Assembly (NCBI GenBank): GCA_019400425.1
Contig: JAFREE010000001.1
Span: 670,830 to 734,829 of the forward strand
From: Hymenochaete sp. R1
Lineage: Eukaryota; Basidiomycota; Agaricomycetes; Hymenochaetales; Hymenochaetaceae
Length of the DNA stretch: 64,000 nt
Direction: 5' to 3'
The position numbers were made by a program, and so were the translations under genes. Each line of letters opens with the position of its first letter. The first letter of the stretch is position 1. The notes under the pieces are model-generated. The model ran no database searches and was not told the origin of the DNA. It was given only the letters and a program-made list of their open reading frames with translations. Shown here in pieces: positions 23,766 to 35,203 of this stretch.

Positions 23766-25144
23766 TTAAACCTGCGTAGAGGAAATATAGAACCATTTGT
23801 TGACTGATAAAATTAGAAATTCAGTTCGACTAGTTAAAGAACGAGGAAACACATGCAGCTCACTGGCAGGATCAATAGGCTCGGGAGGTAAGATTTTCTC
23901 CTCGGGCAGGGCGGTATAGGAAGGATCATCCGTAGAAACCTTCGCAGACGATTCTCCTCGGGTGACATTTGCACTGATGATAAAGATAAGACTCAGTCTC
24001 TCAAGCATCAAAGATGAATGAACATACAGGGAAAGTGCCGAAGTGTTACCAAGTGCATCACCTTTCATAAGACGCCGCCAAGCCTCATAGCACTCACGCA
24101 CAATTGTCATTGCGTACTTCTTGTTCTTGGCCTCCCCAGAGAAAGCAAATGCATTTTCAGGCTTTCCATCAGGGATCTTGTAGATACTGCGAGACGGTTT
24201 TCAATGAGACTTTTGTCATATAAGAGAAAAGGCAGTCCTTAACAACACGTACCGGAACCATTCATTCGTAGCTCTAATCAAGCCGGGCAAATGACGTTCT
24301 ACGTCCTCGATATCATTCAACTTGGAAGCAAGGGGATCCGTGATGTCGACGACGATGACTTTCCAGTCCGTTTCGCCTTCATCAAGGAGGGCCATGATAC
24401 CGAGAACCTTGACCTGTTTCACCTGTCCGACGTAGCCAACTTGCTCGCCGATCTCGCACACGTCGAGAGGGTCATTGTCACCGACAGCTTTAGTCTCGGG
24501 GTGCATGTGCGAAGGATCCTCCCAGGTCTGGGTGCGAAATCGAAATAAAGACAAAACCGGGGATACAAGACATTAATTGCAGATAAGACAAACACACACC
24601 TGAGGTAAAGCGCCATAATTCCAGATGTATCCATGGTGAGGGAAACAGTTACGCACGAAGCGCAGCTTACCGCGCTTGATGTCTTGCTTGATAGGATTGA
24701 ATGGCTCCTCCTTGGAGATCTCCATCTTCGCATTGGACCAACGCGGGACCTCGACAACCATATTTAGGATAGTGTCATTGTTAGGGTCGGCGTAGAGTTC
24801 GATATCGTGCCATGGAGAAATGACGGCCTTCTTTCCAGATAGAGCGTCTTCTTGTTGCTGGTAGACACGGTAGTCTGTGAAGGTGACATTATTTAGCATA
24901 CATCCATAGAAACCCTTGTCAACGATAGACCTACCAAGCGTATGGGGAGCCCCGACGTTGCGGGGAGAGAAAGCTGCAGAAGGGTGGTCGCGAGCGGTCT
25001 ACGTCAGTACGACCTCCAAGAATTCAGAGGGAGAGAGCACGCACAGGAGGGGGACGACATGATGGTTGGATGCGAACCTGCAAAGGAACGAGTGGAGAAT
25101 TGACGCGCGAGAAGACCAAGACGACGGATGGCGCTGGTAGTCAT
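23766..25144 (-). CDS. IPP1: Inorganic pyrophosphatase (family I)
   Basis: Family I pyrophosphatase that hydrolyses PPi to two phosphates with Mg2+. Visible are [52 protein letters not shown], and across an intron [27 protein letters not shown], the active-site aspartate motif. Next come [37 protein letters not shown] and a final exon [11 protein letters not shown], matching the usual C-terminus. The ATG at 25142-25144 opens an Arg/Ser-rich leader ([20 protein letters not shown]) that looks like a mitochondrial presequence, and an in-frame MSSPS follows 28 codons later. The splice from this leader to the exon with VGAPHTLDYRVY does not hold phase with the obvious GT-AG pair, so the N-terminus is uncertain. 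Confidence 0.88.
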
Positions 25145-25364
25145 CAGCAGGGCACGAATTTGAAGGTCAGCCTGCAAGATGGCCGGATTATCGATGGGTG
25201 AGGATCAGAAAGTAGCCGGTCTCTTGAGGTAAGTGATCATTTCAGCTCAAACTCACTTTGAACGCCCAAGCGATCGCGTACATAGAATTATTAGTTTCAG
25301 ATATGAATGCGTAGAAACATAATAATACAACAAATTCATCTAATGAAGTAAATGGAAGGACCAT

Positions 25365-27879
25365 TCAAATGACTCCACCTTCTCTGAGTATGTTAGGGGA
25401 GGCAACTGAACCAGATGACCCGAACGTGGGCTTTGAGAACATCCTATTGAAATCTAATCGCAACAGAAGCCGTTCAACATGCCGTAGAGCTTCTCCGTCA
25501 CGTTCGAGGCCCCTGCCTCGTCCCTTCATTGATGCCCGCATAAAACTCGAAACGTTGCTATTACCGATCGATGCATTCATAAGAATCGTTTTGGAAGCAT
25601 CGCTAGTGCTCATTGGTTGCGAGTTTGCGGACGTGAGTTGTTCATAGAATAGTTCGATATGTAATTTCATCTCCTGTTGAATTATAAGTCACCGTCACCA
25701 GAGAAATACAGAATCCAGAGTCGGCGTACCTCATCGATGCGCTTAACGATCTCCCGTCTTTCATCCAGAAGACGACCGACAGACTCAGAGCCTCCGGAGG
25801 TGAAGCTCCCTTCGGCCAGCAGTCCTGGTAGTACATCACCCCATCTCTCTAATTGTCCGACAAATCGTTCACAGGTATCGAATATTTGACGGATGATGTG
25901 GGCAATGGAGGGCTGAGTCAGGAGACTCGCAGAGAGCAATCGCTCTAAGAAGGTCGTATGCAAACTTCGAAGAGAAGTGAAGTCGAGATTTGGTCTGGTT
26001 GTGGAAGTTACGTCTGCAGATACTGTCGATATAGAGCCATGCATACTTTTCGTCCTGGACCTCTGGGATCCATGGCTTGGAGTGGGGGGAGCTTTGCCGT
26101 TCCTTGCTTTTGTAGGCAATTCCCTGGATGTCAACTGTGCTTTGAATCTCTGGAACTCCGTCTCCACGACGTCACTCATCATATATTCCAGAAGAACGTC
26201 AAGAAACCAGCCCATTAAGCGTACCACACCCCACCCACATCTCAAAAGTTCTTTTCTTGCTTCTGAATCAGACGAACCGCCTTCGTCAATCCCGGTCCAG
26301 CGTCTTCGAGCTCTCTGCGCGTTGGAGAGGGAAGCCCAACAGACATGTATGCGAGTGTGGACATGCCGAAGGGCAGCAAAGAACGAAAAGAAGTCGCTGT
26401 ACGTTGACAAGTCTGATGCTTGTAGAAAAAGGTCGAGAGGCCAACTTATACTGTATGTGATCTTGACGGGAAACCTATTGACGAGTGTATAATAAGTGAC
26501 GGATACCATTACTAGTAGAGAAGGCAATCTACCCGAGCAGCATGTCGTCAAACGCGGCCGACAGATCAGAGAACTGTGAACTCGTATTCAAGTCCGAAAT
26601 GTTCGCGAGCAACGGTCTGGCGGGACCTTTTGGTAATACAAACCGTATACGACTCAAGCTAGGATCATATTGTGCCGATGTACCAAGGGATGCGCGTAGC
26701 ATTGCGAGATGAAGGTCTTGTTCGCGAATGAGTGCCCCATTTGCGGACCTCGAAGTCAGGCGCATCTGCTTCAACTTCTCAACTTCTCGGATAAGCGACA
26801 GGCTGAATTCTCCGTTTTGCATGAGGAAATAGTTCGCTCTTATAAAAGGCTGTCAATTCATCCTCTACAACACGCTTCTGGTGATTACTCACAAAGAGTC
26901 GACTGCTTCTTCAACATCTTGCATCGTCAAAACGTTGGTCCACAGCCATTCGCTGATCTCGAGTCGTATTCGCTCTATCACATCTTCGAAGTCCCGTTGA
27001 TCCTGAGGTAGACAGGTTTCTATTAATTTTCCGTGTGCGAGCGATAGCGAAGTTGGAACTTGTTTATGCCATTTTAGAGTCTTCACAGTACCGATTGCTC
27101 TGCTAATGTATGTCACGGATTCGCGAGAAGGGACTGATACGCAAGACGGGATAGCCTCTTTGCGTAGCTCGTACGTTGATTTGGCTAGGGGCTCATTTGG
27201 TGAAATAGATCCATGTATTAGAAGCGCTTGCAGTTGGGTCCTCCACACCTTTTGAACAGATTTCGCGAGCTCCGACATGATTGAAGCCACTCGGTATATG
27301 CCAGTATCAGCCTGAATGCATCGTGGCATGTTATGAGCTTGTGCAAAATGGCTAGATGAATAATGCCTACTTGGACAAGGAGAAGATCTATTAATTTGCC
27401 TGCGGGCCACAATAGCTCTTTCGATATGGTATCGAGTAGAGAGACGAGAGACTTGAAAGGAGTGTCCCATTCGGAGAACACGGCTCTGATGAGACTATAT
27501 GAAACTTGTAAGATATTTTCAAGAATTTGGCATTGGTTCCAATGTGTTACCTCAAGGAAACGAAGGTACCATTGCCAACGTAATCCTCGTCTTTTTCAAG
27601 TATTTTCATTTCGGTATCGACAATTAGTGATTCGTATTCATCCTTCAGAATGTCATCCAGTTTTGATAACAAGGCAGACATGTATCTCGAGCTGGAGCGA
27701 GACAGCCTAGTACACGCATCTTTGATGTACCTGTATCGTAGAGCAATTGCATACAACGCGCCGAGACACTGTTCTTCACCGGGATGTAGCAGGGCAGCGA
27801 ACTCAGGCTTTATTTTACCATCTCCGCTGAGCACAGAAGACGGGTGGCCGCTGAGATTGAGGAGTATTTCTGCAATCAT
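25365..27879 (-). CDS. Gamma-tubulin complex component GCP4
   Basis: The product opens MIAEILLNLSGHPSSVL, the family-typical start of GCP4; an upstream in-frame ATG at 27985-27987 would add 36 residues. It continues with LLHPGEEQCLGALYAIALRYR, then AVFSEWDTPFKSLVSLLD and LIDLL, ADTGIYRV, a GRIP-type middle, NYFLMQNGEFSLSLI (the conserved 'fxLLxxGdF' region) and YTLVNRFPVKITYSISWPLDLFL, the GRIP2 motif that contacts gamma-tubulin. The C-terminal half is helical, with LRSLHTTFLERLLSASLL near the end and TGA at 25365. GCP4 is part of the gamma-tubulin ring complex that nucleates microtubules. Its presence fits filamentous fungi, since budding yeasts lack GCP4. Introns are short. Confidence 0.85.
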
Positions 27880-27987
27880 GAAGGAGGAGCACTGGCATGC
27901 ACGATTGGAGGTGATGGCGAGAAGGCAAGTCGCGTCCGTCCGAGAGTCTGACTCTGACACCTCTGGCAGAAAAATATTTAGCTGCAT

Positions 27988-28540
27988 TTTAAACTTTAAT
28001 TCTCAGAAAGGTCGACATTTAATGAGCAAATTGTGATTTGAAATCAATTTATATAAGATATGAAAAGTCGAACTTCACCTTGTGTGTGTTTTTTCCGAAG
28101 AAAAATCTGTGTTATAAGTATTTTCAAAAAGACAGGAGAAGAAATTTGCATGATATTTTTCAGTCTCTCTGGGAAAAAGACCCCAAAAAAGGTTGGAATG
28201 TTAATCGAAAAGTAATTTCTCACCCTAGCATGCAAAAACTTAGGTCAAAACAATTTGCAAATTGAATTAGCACGGGAATTTTGAGCAAGATTTTTACATG
28301 TGATCTGAAAAAGGGTGTAAAACGGTGATCAGAAAGAAGGTCACGTGAATTGAATGTTGGCAAGGAGTAAAATAACGCGGTTGAGCTCGACCAAAAAGGA
28401 AGTGCGCGTGTCTGAGACGGTTCTGAGACGGTTCTGGTGGTGGTTCCCACAACTTTGACCGCCCCTACTCCACTGTATACACCCTCTCTCAAATGCTAAA
28501 AGACTAGGAAACTGTAGGTCTTTTTAGTGAGTTGCTGGCA
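27988..28540. other. AT-rich divergent intergenic region
   Basis: This region separates the 5' ends of GCP4 and the unknown coiled-coil gene. The stretch 28000-28330 is distinctly AT-rich and purine/A-rich compared with its neighbours. No gene or repeat was recognised. Confidence 0.4.
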
Positions 28541-29929
28541 ATGTTTCTAGATGAGCAATTAGCCTCTGTCATGGGTGTCAAGGACGACCTTCGACAGACA
28601 TTTACCGAAGCGGTTGAAGAAGGAAATAGGAGGGATGAGGAAAGGGTCGATTTTCTCAGCAAGATCACAAAAATTGACGAAGAAGTAAACAAGAGCAGGA
28701 TCACGATGGACGAGCTTATCTTAGAGAACATAAAACTCAGGATCGTGGTTTGCGAGCTACGGCAAAACATCATAGAACGGGAGAAGGAGTTGGACAACAT
28801 CGAGTTGGAAGTGCTCAACTTGAGGGCTGGCCTCGCATTCTTCAATGAAAAGATTCTACCAGTAACTTTTTTTCAGAATGATGAAACATTCTGCAACTAA
28901 CTCTTTTACTTATCAGGTATATGATAAACAACAAGCGGTTCGCGCGCGTGCTGTCTTTGACCAACCTCTTCGCAATGCGCCTCTGGTGCTGAAGGATCTC
29001 AATTTGAATGTCGCAAAGGACATGAAGAACTTAGACCCAACAAATAGGAAAACCCTTCTCAACGTGGTTCACAGATATTGCAATCATTTCGCCAGCTTCG
29101 ACTTCGAAAATGCCAGTGACAAGTCACCGTTGGACTTGAAGAAGGCAATACAACACGTCTCGAAAAAAGTTTCAAATCCTAGCTCATCCGAGGGAATTCG
29201 ACCGAAAATATTAAAGGATGCTATGATTGTGATCAAGTATATTTGTAGGAATTATCGATGGGGTAGGGGGGTGCAGCAGTCGTATGCCGCTATGGAAGAG
29301 CTGAAGAAGAAAACCGAGAACCCGATGGAATGCGACTGGGGCAAGGCCAAGGAGGCTTTGCTTAGTTGTGCTCTCACGCATCCTAGCTACAAAACAAAGC
29401 CGGATAACTTGAACGACTCCTCAACAATTCAGTATGAACTCCAACGCATTCTGAAATCAAACAAGAACGTCTGCAATGGGATGGATCAGGTAATCAAGCT
29501 GAAAATCTTGGATGATGAGAAGGTGGAGCGAATAGAAGCTGCAATGATGGTTTGGGCAATACCTGGACTTGTAGACCTTCTATGTGGCTCTACAACAAAA
29601 CGCAAGGATTTAAATACGTCCGCTCATCCCGCCGTTGAAGTTGACAAAGACGTTCGAACTGATGGTGTAAGATGGTTCAAATTGATAGACCATCAAACCC
29701 ACAAGATGCTGCTTGAATATGTCTCTACTACCTACGGAGATGAAGGGTGTGTATCTGATAAGACAGGTGGACAAGTAAGTTGCCAATGTTTGTTGATATC
29801 GATATTGCCAATTTTGACATTTTCTTATAGCATTTCCAAAGTATAGCGGAGAAATGTATCGATGGGTTGATTCGGAGTATCATAGAGACTAGGAAGCTTG
29901 GGAAGGGTCGGATCAATGTTCAGGTTTAA
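28541..29929 (+). CDS. Unrecognised protein with N-terminal coiled coil
   Basis: Two introns are clear: 28862-28916 (CCA/gtaact ... tatcag/GTATATG, frame kept) and one from CAA/gtaagttg near 29775 to tatag near 29831. The spliced product is about 425 residues, starting MFLDEQLASVMGVKDD at the ATG 28541 and ending GRINVQV with TAA 29927-29929. The first 110 residues are charged heptad-like sequence (EELxxENIKLRIVVCELRQNI), likely a coiled coil. The rest is helical and basic with no recognised catalytic motif. It lies next to a copia element and after an AT-rich intergenic stretch. It may be a lineage-specific gene. Intact frames and good splice signals argue that it is coding. Confidence 0.55.
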
Positions 29930-30222
29930 TGCTTGTCATGCTCCTTTTAGATCCCCAAAGGTTGTTAGTCCTGGGAGTTTTTTTTCTAAGGGACAAAACC
30001 TGTTTCATTGGTCTCGGAGTTTTGCCTGGCGCATTGTAATACTATGGTTCAGAATCATGATGCAATGTCTCACGGATGATATGGATCTCGTGAGCTTACA
30101 ATTATGAACGTCACATTCAAAATCGTACTGTATGGTGAGGCCAACACAACATGTATGTATGACATAAATCAAAATCATCTGCATGTTAAAAATGGCATCG
30201 ACGCCCTTCCGCACCCTGCCCT

Positions 30223-30410
30223 TAAAGAAACGGTATCTCAGCTTAGACCGAAGTATCTGGTAGAAAGCTGAGGTTCGACATATGAATGCCACCAGTCTGA
30301 TATACAACGAACTGGTGGCTGACACGTGAGACGAAAGAAAAAGGAAATAGATAGTCCGTATCGAAACGAGTGAATGTTCGGAAGGAAACAAAACTGGAAC
30401 ATCCTCAACA
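30223..30410 (-). repeat. Element 1 downstream (3') LTR
   Basis: 188 bp copy of the LTR. The other target-duplication copy is at 30218-30222. The polypurine tract lies just inside, at 30411-30420. Confidence 0.95.
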
Positions 30411-30420
30411 CTCCCCCCAC
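30411..30420 (-). promoter_or_regulatory. Element 1 polypurine tract
   Basis: In element orientation GTGGGGGGAG directly precedes the 3' LTR, the place and composition expected of the plus-strand primer. Confidence 0.75.
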
Positions 30421-30464
30421 GACCGAGCATTCACCCTTGAGACAAAAGCATAATCAAAATACCA

Positions 30465-33029
30465 TCATTTCAACCCCAACAATGCGCAACAGTTTCGGTG
30501 GGCCTGTGCCGGCAGCGGTTTAGTCAATATGTCGGCCGGGTTCTCGGTGCCAGCAATTCTGACCAGTTTGATATTTCCGGTCTCGACGTGATTGCGAATG
30601 TGATGAACCGGAATCGCGATTGACTTGGTACGCGAGTGGTGTATTTCGTTCTCGGTCATCTGCATGGCTGCTTGGTTGTCGACGTGTAGACTAGTAGGAT
30701 TGAGAGTACGATCGATTTCCTGGAATATGTTGCGAAACCAGATTATCTCGGATGCGCACGCAGATGCAGCGACGTACTCCGCCTCGGCAGTAGACTTAGC
30801 CACCACTGTCTGCTTACGAGACTTCCACGAGATTGCGGCACCATTCATAACAATCACGTACCCAGTGATTGACTTCCTGTCTCGCAGGTCTCCCGCCCAG
30901 TCTGAATCTGAGTACGCGATTGGGATGGATGAGTCTGTCTCCGTTGCCCTATACACCAACCCCATATCCTTGGTTCGCAGAAGGTATTGAATAACCCGCT
31001 TTACCGCTGCGACGTGCGTGTCCCGAGGTGTTGCGATGAATCTCGAAAGGACGCCCACGGCAAAGGCGATATCTGGTCTGACCACAGTACCGATCCAAAT
31101 TAGGGAGCCGACCGCCTTCGCGTACGGGAATGAAGTGTTGATTGGGGACGAGTCGTAGCAGAGTGTCTTAAGGGCATCTGTTGCCATGGGAGTTTTGACC
31201 GTCAGGTTCGAGTCCAGTAATCGGAATTCCCGTGCCAAGTCTTCAATTCGCGACGGGACTGATATTTTGACTGAGTGTTGGTCGGGATCCCATCGAAGGA
31301 TCATCCCTAGTATCAAGGTGTCCTGTCGAAGATCCTTCTCCTTCAACGGAAAATTCTTCTTCACATCCTCCACGAAAGTTCTATCCACCACCACTACATC
31401 CCTATTCCCCACAACCTTTCCATCCATTCTATCCGCCATGTTCACTCCTTCACCATCATCGACAAAGAAAGTCCCAAGGATATCCGGAACCGTTGGTTTC
31501 TGATTCTCGGATGAATTCCCCCCCTCGATGAGGGAAGAAGGAGTCGGTGCACGCTTGTAGAAGAGCATGGGAGCGCACGTTAAGTTCTTGTACCCGACTT
31601 TGATCATGCAGCTTTTAAGGTGATTGTGAAAGAGGAGGGGAGCTTGTCGGAGACCGTAAAGGGCTTTGAGGAGTACCCCGACGGGATCCACATATCCTGG
31701 TGTGGGAAAGAACGTTGGGAGTTGAACGATTATGTTGGGCACGTCAATCTTTGCAGAGAGAAAGGCACTGGTGATGTCGAGAGCCGTGATCGAAGACGTG
31801 CGTGCGGCAGCAAAAGCCATGAGGAGCCTGTATGTAGAATAGTCTCCAGCTAGCGCGAAAGTGTCGCCGAACTCATTCTCCCGTTGTAAGTCCCCCCTAA
31901 CCACCCATCGAGCCTTGTATTTCCACCCGCCTTCATCCGTACGCTTTTTGCTGATGATGAATATACCCGGTAGGACCCGTTCACCAACAATCCTTTCTCG
32001 AATGCGAAAGGTGCCCGAATCGCTGAAGTTGGAAAGTTCCGTGGCAATGGCTTCGAGGACGAGGTCCCGGTCATCGCCGTTGAGCAGGTCGCGGAGTTTC
32101 CCTGGAATTCGTTTGGCATGTTCCGCACCTGGGTCAAATAGATCCTTTCCAACAATGAAGCAAGACTCTTGTGCCAAGAGTGCCTCGACAAAGGGCGTGA
32201 CAAGACATGATTCGGTGTATGGAGCGGAAGCAGGTACGGTCAACACAGAGGATGCGGCGTGCGAATTCTGAGAGTCCAGTAGTCGTTGAGACGGCTTGGA
32301 AGTTCTAGACGAACGACGCGGAACAACGGACTGAGACTTGTCAGTGTCGGAATGTTGTGCAGCTTCGGACAAGCTTTCTGATGAAGATGAGTGGAATGTA
32401 TCAGGTGTTGGAGGGATACGAGGATGCGGCTGGGTAGAAGGGAACGGCGGTGACAAGGGATCGTCACGGAGGATCCTAATGTCACGTGAAAAAATCGTCT
32501 CATGGGAATTTATGAGAACGCGATACATTGCTTCGTCCACGTATCCTATCACTCTCCCTTTTACCGCCTTGTCACTAAGCTTTTTCCTTCGCTCAGCATG
32601 GACAAGGGCAAGAACCACCTCCCCAAAGGGTAGGAGATACGATATGTCTGGTTTTCTCCCGTACAAGACTTCATACGGAGATTTAGACGCAGACGTTGAG
32701 GACTCGACGATTCTGTTTCTACCATGCAACATGTGCGACAACGAGTGAGGCCACAGAGCAGTGCTTTCGACAGCTTGCAAATTGGTGCGGGTCCCATCCG
32801 ATAAAGTGCGTATGAGACGTTCGATCTTCCCGTTCATTGCGTGGGCATACGGAACGGTTGTACGGTGAGTTATCCCTTTCGATTTATTGAAGTTCGTCAT
32901 TAGTGCGTTGACAAATTCCCCTCCATTATCAGTTTGTAGTTCTTTAACTGAGTTTTGGGTTCTGGCTTGGATAAAGGCAACCAATTCCGTCCAGAGGTCG
33001 AGTATGGTTTCTGCGGCCTTGGTTCTCAA
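30465..33029 (-). CDS. Element 1 integrase core, reverse transcriptase and RNase H
   Basis: This is the continuation of the same polyprotein in the next frame; it has no convincing start codon of its own. It shows integrase TDNGGEFVN and NGKIERL (the Asp and Glu of the DDE triad), then a disordered linker, then reverse transcriptase with ALDITSAFLSAKI, LKALYGLRQAP and FFVDDGEG, a variant of the YVDD box. RNase H follows with AYSDSDWAGD, STAEAEYVAAS and NPADILTKPLP near the end. The stop is at 30465-30467, 45 bp before the purine tract. Apart from the frame break no stop interrupts it. Confidence 0.9.
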   Translation of the reverse strand: MRTKAAETILDLWTELVAFIQARTQNSVKELQTDNGGEFVNALMTNFNKSKGITHRTTVPYAHAMNGKIERLIRTLSDGTRTNLQAVESTALWPHSLSHMLHGRNRIVESSTSASKSPYEVLYGRKPDISYLLPFGEVVLALVHAERRKKLSDKAVKGRVIGYVDEAMYRVLINSHETIFSRDIRILRDDPLSPPFPSTQPHPRIPPTPDTFHSSSSESLSEAAQHSDTDKSQSVVPRRSSRTSKPSQRLLDSQNSHAASSVLTVPASAPYTESCLVTPFVEALLAQESCFIVGKDLFDPGAEHAKRIPGKLRDLLNGDDRDLVLEAIATELSNFSDSGTFRIRERIVGERVLPGIFIISKKRTDEGGWKYKARWVVRGDLQRENEFGDTFALAGDYSTYRLLMAFAAARTSSITALDITSAFLSAKIDVPNIIVQLPTFFPTPGYVDPVGVLLKALYGLRQAPLLFHNHLKSCMIKVGYKNLTCAPMLFYKRAPTPSSLIEGGNSSENQKPTVPDILGTFFVDDGEGVNMADRMDGKVVGNRDVVVVDRTFVEDVKKNFPLKEKDLRQDTLILGMILRWDPDQHSVKISVPSRIEDLAREFRLLDSNLTVKTPMATDALKTLCYDSSPINTSFPYAKAVGSLIWIGTVVRPDIAFAVGVLSRFIATPRDTHVAAVKRVIQYLLRTKDMGLVYRATETDSSIPIAYSDSDWAGDLRDRKSITGYVIVMNGAAISWKSRKQTVVAKSTAEAEYVAASACASEIIWFRNIFQEIDRTLNPTSLHVDNQAAMQMTENEIHHSRTKSIAIPVHHIRNHVETGNIKLVRIAGTENPADILTKPLPAQAHRNCCALLGLK

Positions 33030-35098
33030 CGGATATGCCCACGCGAGTTGGAGTGGGCATCTAGGAACACTGCCGCCAGGGTAAAACCCGTAACGGAGGG
33101 ACGATCGAAGAACATGAGGTCAGCATACACGAGGTCTCCAACCGCTTTGTACTCTGTGTCACGAGCGTGAAACTTTCCAGCAGGCATCTTTGATATGGCG
33201 CAAGACGTGCAGTCTTTAGGTGAGTCCTTTTCGACCTCTAATTGCTTAACTCGTCCGGTTCGAAGCGCGGCCCGGATCGTCTTAATATTGACATGCCCGG
33301 CTGCTCGGTGTAGAAAATCCCACGTCGTTCTTTTAGAGGGCGGACGGGCGTTGATCGAGAGAGTGGCAAGTTCCTCGAACGGTCGGCATAACAGGAACGT
33401 GTACAAACCGTCAATTACCGACCCCGTCGAAAGGGTTTCGCCATTCCAGTTTAAGGAGACGGAATCAGGTTGGAATTGGAGTGTGTAACCGTCGAGATGA
33501 AGTCTTCTCACTGACAACAAATTCGCACTTAGTCCTGGGACATATAGAGCACGCCTAAGGGACAATGGAGATTGGGACGGGTCGTCCGGAGCCCGAAGGT
33601 GAACAGTTCCAATTGCCGTAGCGCGTAACGATGACTGTTGATTCGCTGTGCGTACTTCCACGTCGCAACCAACGAACGATGTGAACAAGCGTGCATCGTT
33701 CACCATGTGACTCGTTGCACCAGAATCACAGACAAAAGTTACCCCGCGTTGGCCTTGTGACAGATTGCTTTGCGCAGGTAGATGTGACACCATCAACGCT
33801 CGAGTTGTCTCTGCGAAAAGTGAGTTCCCATACTGAGTGTTTTGGCGCTTGACTTCTTCACGGAGTAGTTGTTTTAGTTCCTCCATGATGGCCTTGGAAT
33901 CCACTTCAGCATCCTTGGGAACACTTGCTTTTGCAACTTGAGCGGAATGGGTAATGGATTTGGGAACGTTGGACCGTGAGTCGTCTCCCTTTTTCCAGCA
34001 TTTTTCCACCAAGTGACCATACTTCCCACAGTGAGAACAGTGTCGCTCTTGCGGCCCCCCTTCATGACGACAATTATCGATCGTATGATTTCCCCTCTTA
34101 CAGTTTGAGCACGATTGATCCGGCGTCTTCGCATTGGAATTTGCCTCCAGTTTCTCTTTGTTCCCGCTCGCATGATTTGTCGATTGCGGTTTCTTTGTAG
34201 GTAGGATTGGCTCGTCCTCCATTGAGAGTATGTACATGACGAATTTTTCGACAGTTGCGTGTTCCGATCGTTTGACGTCCCCCCGCAGCATTCGACGATT
34301 TGGGTTTAACAACGAATGTTTGAGGGTGGTTAGGAATTCGGATTCGGACACGGGTATTCCAGATCGATCCATTTTTGCACGTAAATTCATCATTCGATCA
34401 ACATGTTGTTTGACCGTGTCTCGGTCGCGTATCGTCGTACCATAAAACTCCCTTTTGGCTATAACTGGGTCTACGGTCCCTTCGTATTTCTCCCGCAAGA
34501 TGTTCCACATATCATAAGCAGTCTTCGCTTCAGCAATTGCGGATATTTCTCCCATTTCGACACTCAGCATGATGTGCTTGCGAACGATCCTATCTGGTTC
34601 ATCTAGACCTTCCGAGCATAGGTCCTCAGGTGTGTACTTGTTTTCCAGAACATTTAGCCACAAGACGTCGTCAGATAGAGCCAGCTTCATGTAGGCAGAC
34701 CAAGGTATGTAGTTTCCGGCGCTCTGAGACAGCAGTTGCTGCGGTTGATGAAAACTCGCTCTTCTAGTATAGTGAGAACGAGCGCGCTTGCCCGCTCGAG
34801 GTGACTGAGACTGGTCACTATGGCGCGTCCTCGACCTGGACCTACGGGTGGCATCTGGATGGAGCTGCTGACCGGATGCGGCAAGATCGTTAAGTCCTGA
34901 GGAGCCATGAGTGTCGATTTCATCCAGGGAGTTAAGCTGGCGAGTTCGATCAGCATTCGCGAGTCGGACCTCCTCTTGGAGATTTGCGACGTTCGGTTGA
35001 GGCTGACTACTTATAGCTTGGGTGGCATCAATTGGAACATGCCCCGGCTGGTTATTACCAGCTTCGGGTGGGGTACTCATACTGCGGGTGACTGCCAT
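33026..35098 (-). CDS. Element 1 gag, protease and start of integrase
   Basis: The ATG at 35096-35098 (MAVTRSMSTPPEAG) opens a 690-residue frame. The Gag part has the copia UBN2-like region (YIPWSAYMKLALSDDVLWLNVL ... AYDMWNILREKYEG, which spans a short gap). Two CCHC zinc knuckles follow (CSNCKRGNHTIDNC and CSHCGKYGHLVEKC). The aspartic protease motif is CDSGATSHMV. The integrase zinc-binding part has an LHRAAGH and C-x2-C pair (CTSC), then the first catalytic Asp (VYADLMF). The frame runs off at a stop after FLDAHSN, 33026, where a one-base loss has broken the single open frame of copia. Gag forms the particle and the protease processes the polyprotein. Confidence 0.88.
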   Translation of the reverse strand: MAVTRSMSTPPEAGNNQPGHVPIDATQAISSQPQPNVANLQEEVRLANADRTRQLNSLDEIDTHGSSGLNDLAASGQQLHPDATRRSRSRTRHSDQSQSPRAGKRARSHYTRRASFHQPQQLLSQSAGNYIPWSAYMKLALSDDVLWLNVLENKYTPEDLCSEGLDEPDRIVRKHIMLSVEMGEISAIAEAKTAYDMWNILREKYEGTVDPVIAKREFYGTTIRDRDTVKQHVDRMMNLRAKMDRSGIPVSESEFLTTLKHSLLNPNRRMLRGDVKRSEHATVEKFVMYILSMEDEPILPTKKPQSTNHASGNKEKLEANSNAKTPDQSCSNCKRGNHTIDNCRHEGGPQERHCSHCGKYGHLVEKCWKKGDDSRSNVPKSITHSAQVAKASVPKDAEVDSKAIMEELKQLLREEVKRQNTQYGNSLFAETTRALMVSHLPAQSNLSQGQRGVTFVCDSGATSHMVNDARLFTSFVGCDVEVRTANQQSSLRATAIGTVHLRAPDDPSQSPLSLRRALYVPGLSANLLSVRRLHLDGYTLQFQPDSVSLNWNGETLSTGSVIDGLYTFLLCRPFEELATLSINARPPSKRTTWDFLHRAAGHVNIKTIRAALRTGRVKQLEVEKDSPKDCTSCAISKMPAGKFHARDTEYKAVGDLVYADLMFFDRPSVTGFTLAAVFLDAHSNSRGHIR

Positions 35099-35188
35099 AG
35101 GGAACAATGGCTTGTATCGTCGTGAAATACGTATCGGTATCGGTATCGGTTTCTTGTAGGGAAATTTCGGCTGAGTGGCACTACTCAG

Positions 35189-35203
35189 CCAAGGCTCATA
35201 ACC
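35189..35203 (-). promoter_or_regulatory. Element 1 primer-binding site (half initiator tRNA type)
   Basis: In element orientation the bases directly after the LTR are GGTTATGAGCCTTGG. Their complement contains CTCATAA, the anticodon loop of initiator tRNA-Met (anticodon CAT) with flanking stem, not a tRNA 3' end. This matches the half-tRNA priming known for Drosophila copia and relatives. Confidence 0.75.

Noticed and set aside
35126..35150. (GTATCG)n short tandem repeat
   Set aside because: Only about four units in the leader of element 1; too short to interpret.
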